Below are positions 32,405-42,100 of a stretch of DNA of 64,000 nt, one piece after another. The stretch is from contig JNVV01000072.1 in NCBI GenBank assembly GCA_000733355.1, positions 62,001-126,000 of the forward strand, read 5' to 3'. Positions within the stretch are counted from its first letter, which is position 1; every line of letters starts with the position of its first letter. A program made the position numbers and the translations under genes. The notes beneath the pieces were generated by a model. It ran no database searches. It saw only the letters and a list, made by a program, of their open reading frames with translations, and was not told where the DNA came from. The stretch is from Falciphora oryzae. Taxonomy: Eukaryota > Ascomycota > Sordariomycetes > Magnaporthales > Magnaporthaceae.

Positions 32405-34265
32405 ACGTAGTTCACCACCGAGCGACACAGACCACCGAGCGACATACTCAACCCCGACCTCCGGTTAATCGACGCGCATGCTAACCCAATAACGCCAGCA
32501 ATCTATTCAAACTACTCGGAACTATATACATTGGACATTTTTATTTCCTTTTAACAAATGCGCGCATTATGTCCGGTTTTGCCGCAAATGCTATATCGCC
32601 GACAAGTCGTCGTCGCCCTTTTTTTTTAACCCTTATAATCGCGCATTTTTTGCTATAGCTATTTATCCAGCTTTTGCTAGTTCAAAACATTTCGTACTTT
32701 ATCGATAGTAAGTGACCTTTTAAATTGGATACGTGTTTTTTTGGCCTTCCGGCGTTTGTTTAATATTTCGTTCGCTTTTCGTAGTTTGGAGCACTTTTTT
32801 TCCAAAAAGTTAACCCGATGCATAATTGCTTTCGCCTTTTTCGCAAATTGGTTTACAATTGCTAATATAAATATCGGAAAGCTGTTTTAGTAATTAGAAA
32901 TCCGAGTTTTAATATGTTTAGATTGCGAAGTTGCTTCCCTAGCTATTTTGGGCGTTTTGGAAGTTTAAGGTTTGGGGTCGTTTAGGGGCGTTTTCGGGGG
33001 AGTTAGAGTTTATAACCTCACATCCAGCTTTTTTAAAACCGAATTTGGATTAAAAGGAGTAAGGCCAGCCTTTCGGAAGCCTTTTTAAATATTTCCTTCG
33101 GTTATAAAGTTAAAAAATGCCGCTTTAAACGCCAAAAGGAACTCGACTTTGGTTACGTGGTTAACGTATAACTTTATTAGGTTTTCGATTTGTCGACCGT
33201 ACGCTTTTTTTAGCAGGTTAAAGCACTTAACGTTAAGCGGTTAAAAGAAATGAAACGAATGCGGAAGTATGCAAAACGTAATAATGTTATATTTTTGGCA
33301 GTAAAGCTCGAAATCCGTTAAATGGTAGCTTTCGTAGCCGTTTAGCATTAACAAACGATATATGCCTTTCGTACGCAATATAGTATGTTTATCGAAATGC
33401 TAAATCCATTCCAGGCCGAGTTCGTTCGTAGTCTACCCGTTAAAATTCGTTGCGATAATTTAATTGCGTAAAAGGTCGGTTTTCGAATATTAATTGGCTA
33501 AGTGGTATTGCTTTTTGACGATAATGAAAAAGGGGACCGCTTAACCGCAAAAATTAACCCTTTAAATAATTGTAGCCCATTTCCGGTTGCTAAACTAAAT
33601 TAGCTTTATTTTACTACGGCTTTTTAATGTTATAATAACTATAACGGCGGCGATTATGCCTATAAAAAAGCCGGTTTCGTCGAAATTATAAATATCGTTA
33701 TCTTGAATGCTATATTTGGCTATAATGTTTCGCATAAAGTCGAATTACGTAAAAACGAGCTTGGGATTTTCGCATTTGGCCCTTTAGTAATCGTATTTTC
33801 GAATCCAACGCGTACCGAACTTCGGGCGGCGCTTAATAAACCTCGCGACCCAATTGGTCCCGACGGTATTCGCGTTGCGTTTGGCAAACAATCGGTTGGC
33901 CATATCTTTAATATTAAAAGGCCGGGGAGGGAATGTACGAGAATTTAGTTCGAATATGTATTTAACAAGCGCCTTTTTTTCGGATTCCGTCAATTTCCGG
34001 GAGTTAGGTTTACAATCGCGTCGAGCAGGTCGGCCGCGCTTTTAATACGCGAGATTGGCAAACGCGACGTCGTAGAGTTTCGCAATAGTCCGGATGGTTA
34101 GATTTGCATTTTATTGCAAAGCCTAAAGGGCAAAAATTATCCGACTTTCTTTATTTTGTTCTGCTATATTTGTAAGTAAAGGAATTGATTGCGAAAGATT
34201 GTGTGTCGCGTTAACGCGTTTGGTATGTCGCTCGGTGGTTTATGTCGCTCGGTGGTGAACCACGT
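32405..34265 (-). mobile_element. Pogo-like (Tc1/mariner superfamily) DNA transposon
   Basis: Inverted ends ACGTRGTTCACCACCGAGCG with a second internal CACCGAGCGACA copy, flanked by TA on both sides (32403-32404 and 34266-34267). Length is 1861 bp. The interior holds a minus-strand transposase relic. It sits at the centre of the palindromic element. Confidence 0.87.
32650..34060 (-). pseudogene. Pogo-like transposase relic (CENP-B HTH + DDE)
   Basis: From the right: a helix-turn-helix region (KRGRPARRD), then LTESEKKALVKYIFELNSR and FPPRPFNIKDMANRLF leading to VGTNWVARFIKRRP, which is the CENP-B-type DNA-binding domain (33993-33784). Next comes DNDIYNFDETGFFIGI near 33690, carrying the first catalytic Asp of the DDE nuclease. 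Beyond this the frame is riddled with stops to about 32650. It would cut and paste the element at TA sites; it is dead. Confidence 0.82.
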
Positions 34266-34385
34266 TATGTAAAAATATAATATTATTTATATTTAAATAA
34301 GGAAAAATATTATTACTATTTAGTTCATTAGAATAAAATAGGCTTTTTAACGTTTATTTTATACAAAATACCCGAAAATGAAAAC

Positions 34386-34685
34386 TGTTAGATTGCACTA
34401 GCCTGTGCAGGCAATCGGCAGAGCCCAAAGAGAGTCGGATCCTCCGGTCCCGTAATCTCTAATCACGGGATCCGAGGACCCGCAAGCCCGCGGAGGCTGG
34501 GAGCAGGGGAAGGGCCCTTTAGTGATCTGGATCATGTATATATAGCCTCCCTTCTGCTCCTTCTCTGGCAGATAGATCCCTTTCCTCTTCGTGCACAATA
34601 CTAGATCGATCTTCTGATATAAAGGATCGTTGTTCACCTTATTTGGAGATCTCCGAGCCTACAGGAGTACATACTCCTACTAACA
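34386..34685 (+). mobile_element. Solo LTR, family B, copy 3 (300 bp)
   Basis: TGTTAGATTGCAC..CTACTAACA flanked by AAAAC on both sides (34381-34385 and 34686-34690). It interrupts the right arm of the palindromic element, same orientation as the other two copies. Confidence 0.92.
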
Positions 34686-34738
34686 AAAACTGTAAATTAA
34701 AAAAGTTATATACGTTTTTATTTCCTTTATATTTAATA

Positions 34739-35161
34739 ACGTGGTTTATCAGTGAGTGGACCATATCAGCGAGTGGGCCACCCAGAAATACATACAAAAA
34801 ATGCCGGTGCACTTTAATCAATTTGCAGTGGAATTTTATAAAAATTTAACTAGTAATTATTAAAAATAATCTTTACGTAAAAATATTTTTCCCGGATTTT
34901 TATTATTACCCCTTTAAGGTAATTTACATATTGTACACAGTGTAATACACAGTGCTGCAAACTAACCTAAAAGGGGTAATACTAAAATTCCGGAAAAATT
35001 AATTTTATAATTGTTATAAAGTTACATGTAGTTAACTATTTAAATTTTAGTAAAATTTAACCACAAATTAAGCGAGTTATTTAGTTGAAAAAAACGGCGT
35101 TTAATATGGAATTTCGAACTGGCCCACTCGCTGATATGGTCCACTCACTAATGAACCACGT
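34739..35161. mobile_element. Non-autonomous TA-flanked MITE (423 bp)
   Basis: Ends ACGTGGTTTATCAGTGAGTGG and its near-perfect reverse complement, with about 40-bp inverted repeats and TA on both sides. The first eight bases equal those of the pogo element at 32405, and the ends have the same internal-duplication style, so a pogo-type enzyme may have moved it. No coding. Confidence 0.82.
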
Positions 35162-35516
35162 TATGTATTTTTTGTTTTTATTTTCAAACTTAAATATTTA
35201 ATTGTAGGAAATATACGGAAATGCAAATCTAATATACAATAAAAGCCCGAAAATTCAATTTTCTGTTTATATATTTTATGTATTTTTACGATTTTATTTT
35301 AATTTATTATTACAAATTTAAAAAGGTGGGTCCGTTTTTTCCACTTTTCTTTTCAATTCCGGATTATACACGTTACCGAAAATTTGAAATTACGCGTATA
35401 GCAGTTTTAGAAAGCCCAAAAATTTAGCTTTCGTTTACTCCTTCGTACGTATTTTTGCGATTTTATTTGGATTTATTGTCGCTAGTATAAAAAGGTGCGT
35501 TGTGGTTGGAGCGGGG

Positions 35517-36128
35517 NNNNNNNNNNNNNNNNNNNNNNNNNNNNNNNNNNNNNNNNNNNNNNNNNNNNNNNNNNNNNNNNNNNNNNNNNNNNNNNNNNNN
35601 NNNNNNNNNNNNNNNNNNNNNNNNNNNNNNNNNNNNNNNNNNNNNNNNNNNNNNNNNNNNNNNNNNNNNNNNNNNNNNNNNNNNNNNNNNNNNNNNNNNN
35701 NNNNNNNNNNNNNNNNNNNNNNNNNNNNNNNNNNNNNNNNNNNNNNNNNNNNNNNNNNNNNNNNNNNNNNNNNNNNNNNNNNNNNNNNNNNNNNNNNNNN
35801 NNNNNNNNNNNNNNNNNNNNNNNNNNNNNNNNNNNNNNNNNNNNNNNNNNNNNNNNNNNNNNNNNNNNNNNNNNNNNNNNNNNNNNNNNNNNNNNNNNNN
35901 NNNNNNNNNNNNNNNNNNNNNNNNNNNNNNNNNNNNNNNNNNNNNNNNNNNNNNNNNNNNNNNNNNNNNNNNNNNNNNNNNNNNNNNNNNNNNNNNNNNN
36001 NNNNNNNNNNNNNNNNNNNNNNNNNNNNNNNNNNNNNNNNNNNNNNNNNNNNNNNNNNNNNNNNNNNNNNNNNNNNNNNNNNNNNNNNNNNNNNNNNNNN
36101 NNNNNNNNNNNNNNNNNNNNNNNNNNNN
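35517..36128. other. Assembly gap (612 N)
   Basis: Starts at the right end of the palindromic element and ends inside or just before the giant gene. The palindrome is a likely cause. The true length is unknown. Confidence 1.
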
Positions 36129-36152
36129 GTTTGCCATCTCAACACGGGTGCA

Positions 36153-39100
36153 ATGGAATCCCCAACAAGTCAGACGGGGCACCATTCCAAGGCCGCAGCA
36201 GCCGAGTTTATGGGATCCTACGAAAAACTTGGCCGCCTCGTCGAGCGTTACCGAGAAGCCGCGGTCGGCCTGTACCGGGACAACCCCGAGGCCTTGTCTG
36301 CGATGCACCTAACTATCATGGAGTTATGGACTGCCTTAGACGTTTCGGTAGCGAACCTGGTCCCGTTGCTGCAGGAATATGCTCCTGGGTTCCCGCTCAA
36401 CCTTTTTAATGGGCTCGTGCTGCCCAAACGAGAGCAGCTGGAGCGGCTGGTTAGGGTCGAAGATTACCTCGCGCGACGGAGGGCTGCTGCAGGCTCCAAC
36501 GGACCTCCTTGGCAGCTCCGATCGGATGATGGTTCCTGGTCCGAAACGTGCTTCGCCGTCCGCTATTACGACTCGTCGCCTCAACATCAACAGCTGCACC
36601 AGGACATCATCTGTAAGGCCAAAAACGCATATGCCGCAGACAAAGAGCGCGCGACGAGCGCTGCGGACGTTGCAAAGCGTGCAAGGCGGACGTGTGAGAA
36701 GATGGCTGCGGAGGCTGCGAGCGCTGCAAAAGCCCTAGAAGCTGCGGAAGATGCAGCCAACGAGAGCGCTAGAAACGCTACGAGAATTGCGAAGGCCGCG
36801 AGAGCCACAGAAGCTCAAGCTGCGGCGGCTGCGAGAGCTGCACACAAAACGGCAGTTGAGACTGCAGAATGGGCTCGCGAGGCCGCCAGGGCTGCGAGGG
36901 TCGCAGAGGATGCGGAGAAAGTGGCAGCTTCAGAGGCTGCAAGGACCGAGCGAGCTGCGGAAGCCGCTAAGGCTGCTAAAGCCGCTAAGGCTGCTAAAGC
37001 CTCGACGGCGGCGAAAGCCGCAGCTGCGGAAGAGGCTGCGGAGGCTGCAGAGGCCGAAGTAAACAGGATGTGGTCAACCTTCTTCCTCTGGCCGCTGCCC
37101 AAGAACGAGGCGGCGGCGAAGGCTGTCGTCTTCGAGGTCAGAGTCCCTGCCGTCGTTGCCGTTTGGAGAGAGACGACGCTGAGCATCCTCGCCGGATTCT
37201 GCGACACCGACCCCGAGCAGGGGGCTCTGTGCCACCCCGGCGACCACCCCGTCGTCCGCGACCCGACGTGGCGGGACAGAGGTAGGCCGGGGCGCTTCCA
37301 GCTCGCGCTTAAGGTCAATAGGTCGCACGATGAGGGGGGAAGGGAACTTCAGTATGAATACTCCGAAAGCAGACTCCGCGAGCCGTTCTGCATCAAGTTT
37401 GTCGTCGACGACTGCGACTTTTACGACACGCGTCCGGGAGGGGCGCGCGACGGCTTCAGTTTTAGCCGGCTATTGCAGTCATTCAGGACGCTAGGGAGCC
37501 GGCAGCCGCGCTACCCACCCGACACCATTTCGCCGATACTGCGGAAGTGGATCCTCAGCACTGCGCACACGTCCAACGACGTGCTCGCAGCCCAGTCGCA
37601 ATGTCCGGAGAACATGCTGCTGGACGAGTTTCGAACCTTTGGCGGCCTGAGGGCCGGCCCGCAGCTGCAGTGGCACAACATCCTGCTGCAGCTGACCATG
37701 CCCTCGTTCGACCTCAACCGCCCTGAGGCATTCTTCCTCGTCATGCAAGCCGCCAACGAAGCGGGGCCTGGGGGGGAAGGCGCACCCCGCAGCGCCCACG
37801 CCGTCCTAGTCGAACAGCGGTTTAGCGATGTACTGCTTGCGGCCCTCGAGGACGCGTTAGGCCGTGTGGCGAGGAAGTGGGAGTCTGAGGTCTCGCTGTG
37901 CATCTTTACGAGCCTCGCAGTCAAGCTGCTGTCCTTCTCCCCTTACCGATCCGTGCAGAACCGCTGCTTGGCCTACCTGCGGTGCCTCCGGCAGGAGACG
38001 GCCGACCGGGCTCGGCGCCTGGCCGCGCAGCTGCGCGACTGCGGCACGGCCGACCAGGAGCGGCGCGGCAGACTGAGCCGGCACGCCTACATGATCGCGC
38101 TAATCTGCCACGCCACTTTCGACGTCGGCGCGATGCATGCGCCATCGGTGTTTTCGGACAGCGGCGAGTCGGCCTTGCTGATCGAGGCGTCGATCCTCGC
38201 CGCCGAGCATACCCCCCGCCGGATCCCCGACCATCCCACCACTCCCATACTTGATGTGTTGCTCCACCGTTGGCGCCGGGTGTCGTACGAGGCTGAGCCG
38301 CGGCTGAAGGATCTCATCGTCGACCGGGGAAGCCCCTGCCTCGACACGGCCGTCAGGGCGGTCTGGTCCTCGTACAAACCGGGGGTGGGATGGTCGCCGG
38401 CGCCAGCGCCACACAACCACGTGCTTGTCGCCGGGCAGCCCGCCGCGGCTGGCAGAGACCCGCTCTCGTTGCGGTACAATCTCTTGACGGGCAACCTTAT
38501 GGTGGGCGGCGCGCCGTTCTCACCCCTCCCGGCGAGCTTCCGGGCGCACGCGACTTACCGCAGCATGTTTGGAAGGGCCGCATTCACCGTCGTCCCGTCT
38601 CATATGAGAAGCCAGGGGATGCAGTACCTGGCTACGTCGACGTACCACGGTCACGAGCTCCACTTTGCCATGCTTGGCAAGGGCAAAAGACCAGTCGTGC
38701 GGTCCGAGAAGAAAAGACTTGTCGTGCGGTCCGAGAAGGAAAGACTTGTCGTGCGGTCCGAGAAGGACGGTACGATTTATGAGCTGATCCCGGTGGAGAG
38801 CCTCGGCGGTGATTTCCCTAGCTGCTTGCTCGACGGCTACGCGCACTGGCTGGTGCTGGGCCGGAGAAGGATCGAGTTCCGGCCCCTCGACATGACCTGG
38901 CGGACACTCGAGGATGCTGGGCCTTTCTCGGAGAGGTACTATGTACTCGACTTCGAAGACGGCACCGCCGCCGCTCGCCTGACTAAGGCGAATTTCTCTA
39001 CCAAGGCTGTTGACCCCCACAGCCAGACGGCGCGTGTCATGCACGCCATCTTCCGGCCCCTCGAATCGCCCAGCTTCATCGGCATGGCCTTTAACCACGG

Positions 39101-42100
39101 CCGGTCTGTCCTCGACATCAGCCTAGGGAGGCTGCGTCTGTCGTTCAGCCTGGCGTCCGGAGGGGCCACCATCGCCTCAGAGCAATACCGGGGCTACGAC
39201 GTCGACGAAGACCAATCCCTCGGCACGCTTTCCGGCCTGGGGAGCAAGCTCGTGCTCCGCAGGTCCTACGGCGACAAGACTGGGCGGCTGGACGCCCGGC
39301 TGGTCCTGATCCCTGCCGGTGAGATCTCCTTTGCGACCGGCCCGGACGGCCGCGCGCGGTCGACCAGCATCAAGACGGGCATCGACGATCGTGTCCAGCA
39401 CCACGTGTTCCGCGTCGATACCATGCTCGGCTGTCTCCGCGACGGCGGCGCCGTCAGCAGTAAACTCTTCCTGTGCCACCTGCACGCCATCACCACGCAC
39501 TGCCTCCCCGACAAACTCACCGGTCGGACAGGCACCGAGGAGGCGCTCCGCATCCTGAGTTCGGCCGCCGTGCAGTCGGCCGACCAGCTGCAGAACCAAG
39601 ACGTTGACCGCTTGCACCAGATAGGCGGCATCAGCCCGTTCCGGGGCAGTACCGGGCGCATACGGGCGGCCGTCAAGTGGTCGTATACCGCACCGCGGGT
39701 GGCCCAGGACGACGGCTTCCGCCAGCTGGTGGAAGCTATTCTCGGCGAGTCTGAGCTGTCAGGGGGCTTCTTGTCCCTCAAGTGGGAGACGGACTCTGAG
39801 AGCCGGCTCTTGCGCAACGAGCTCCTCGTGCGGCGCGCCGCCGCACGGATGTCGGCATACCGCGTGCCCCTGTACGGCCCGGCGCAGCCGCAGCCGACAG
39901 CCAAGAGGCCCGAAGTCGAGTACGCGGGATATGCCCACCTTCAGGACAAGGACAGCGAGCTCGAGATTTGCCGCCTGGCCAGACACATGATCGATGGCGA
40001 GGACCAGGTGATGCTGCTACACCCCGTCCATCCGCAGCACGCCTTCTTCACCAACTGCCGCATCGACAGGACGACTTCGGGGAATCTCGCGCTCACCAAC
40101 CGCCGCATCGGCAGGACGACTTCGGGGAACCTCGCGCTGAAGGCCGAGTTCAGTGCCGGCTGGATCACAAACCCCCTGCACGTCTCGATTGAGACGTGGT
40201 GCGAGGTGTTACAGGAAATCGATTCGATGCGGCGCGGCAAACCGCCCGGAAACCACCGATACAAGCTCATCCTGTTTTTCGCGGGGCTGCTGTTTGCCCC
40301 GAACGCTGACTTGGGGCTTGTTCAGCTACTCCTTGCCGTTGCCACGGTGCCTATCGTGCGAAGAAGCAAGGTGGCCAGAAAAGAGCCCCTGGATCCGCCA
40401 GTTGAGACCGACCTGGTGCGGGCCCTCGCCAATGCCGCTAAGCATGCCAACGACGAGGTGCGCATCCGGGACATGCAGGCGTCCTTTGCGGCCCTGATCG
40501 CGCAAATCAGCAAGCTGCCCACGAGTTGCCAATCCCCAGAACCATCTCCGGTAACCCCCACGTTTTCAGAGGAGCCGGCCGGGCCGAGGGGATTCGTAAG
40601 CGTGGACGACATGTTCGGGCAGCCGGCGCCGCCGACCCGCCGCCCCCTGCCAGAGACGTTCGCGTGCGGGTATCCCGTTCCCAAGGCGCTGGACGAGCGA
40701 CTGAATCCGAAACTGCCACGTCTCCTCAGCGACCTCCGAGATATGGCCCGCTTCGAGCACGAGCAGGGGTATGTCGAAGAGCTCGGACGGGGCGTCGGCG
40801 CCCTCCAAGATATGGCCCGCTTCGAGCACGAGCAGGAATATGCCGAAGAGCCCAGACGATGCGTCGGCGCCCTCCGGGACCAGCAGCGCCGTGGTAGGAG
40901 GTGCAGGCTATTGGATACGTACCGACGCGAGGCTGCCGACATGCTTGCGAACGCCAGCGACGTGCTGGGCGCCGCCGCCACCCAGGGCGGCCCCGGAGGG
41001 GAGCCGGCTCCACCACCGCCGTTTCCATCGCCGCCGCCGCTCTCGCCGGGGCTGTCCGGTGTCTTTCCGGGGGGGTGTGCCGCGTGGCACCGATTGCTGG
41101 AGCACCTGGAGGCGTGTCGCCGCGAGGTTGCCGACACGTTCGCGGCGATATGCGATGCCCTGAGCGGTACCGCCACGGCCGGTGGCAGCGGCGGGACTCA
41201 CGGCGACGCCCAGCGGGAGAAGCCGCCTTCCCTCGCGTTGCGGCTGCCGGCGATCACCCCCATGCTGCTCCTCGAGCGCCTGTCGAGGAGACACCGGGCC
41301 AAGCTGTCGGACAAGTGGCTGCGGTGCCTCGTCGACTACGCCGTCTCGCTGACGGCGCTGCAGCGGGCCGAGCGGATGGTGCGGGCGGCCGACAACAACA
41401 AGTCGCTGGCCAGGGAGCTGCGAAATGTTGGCCACGAGAACTGGGAACCCCTCGCGTTCCCGGACTGGCTGTTGCTCGAGGTCGAGATGGACATCCTTAT
41501 CCGCCCTGTGCAGAAGCTCATTGCGTCAGCCATGATGGCGCCGCCCGGCGCGCGTAACCACGTCATGCAGCTCAACATGGGCGAGGGCAAGTCGTCGGTC
41601 GTCGTGCCCATAGTAGCGAGCGCGCTTGCCGACGGGTCCCGCCTCGTACGCGTAATCGTGGCCAAGCCGCAGTCCAAGCAGATGCTACACACGCTGACAC
41701 GAGCCTTGGGCGGCCTGCTAGACCGCCGCGTCTACCAGCTGCCGCCCTTCTCGCGGGGCTCGGAGCACACCGTATACAACGCAAGCCGCCTAGCTTCTCT
41801 GCGTGCCGACTGTGTCACTTGCCTGAGAGGCGGCGGCATCCTCCTCGCTCAGCCTGAGCACATCCTGTCGTTGAGGCTGTCGGGCTTGGAGGCTGTGCTA
41901 CCCGCCGGCGATGAGACCGACTGCATTGCGCAAGCGAGGAAGGCCGCAGATGTTGTAGGAACCAGGAGCCCGATACGATTTGTCACGAATACCACCCGCG
42001 GGATCCTCGTGGAAGTCACGAAAACCCAGGGTACCACTAAAACACAGGATGTCAAGAAAACACGGTGTGCCAAGAAAACCGCGGATGCCCTGTTGGGATT

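Larger units (their letters stand above)
31566..35516. mobile_element. Palindromic (fold-back) element with four later insertions
   Basis: 31566 onward (CCCCGCTCCAACCAC) is the reverse complement of the sequence ending at 35516. When the inserted elements at 31865-32165, 34386-34685 and 34739-35161 are removed, the two arms match for roughly 500 bp each, up to both ends of the pogo element 32405-34265 at the centre. The outer parts are nearly identical; the inner parts are AT-rich and diverged. There is no coding capacity. The right end touches the N gap, so the outer limits and target duplication are unknown; the left arm may start a little before 31566. It begins about 110 bp upstream of the ATG at 31455, so it supplies or displaces that gene's promoter. 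Confidence 0.8.

Noticed and set aside
35500..36160. The split giant gene as a simple scaffold orientation error at the gap
   Set aside because: The HET fusion near 29800 lies inside a contiguous stretch far from any gap, so flipping a scaffold at 35517-36128 alone would not explain it. It remains listed as a test because a local mis-join is still possible.
35435..36409. Open frames spanning the 612-base gap in several frames
   Set aside because: Unknown bases never create stops, so these frames are artefacts.
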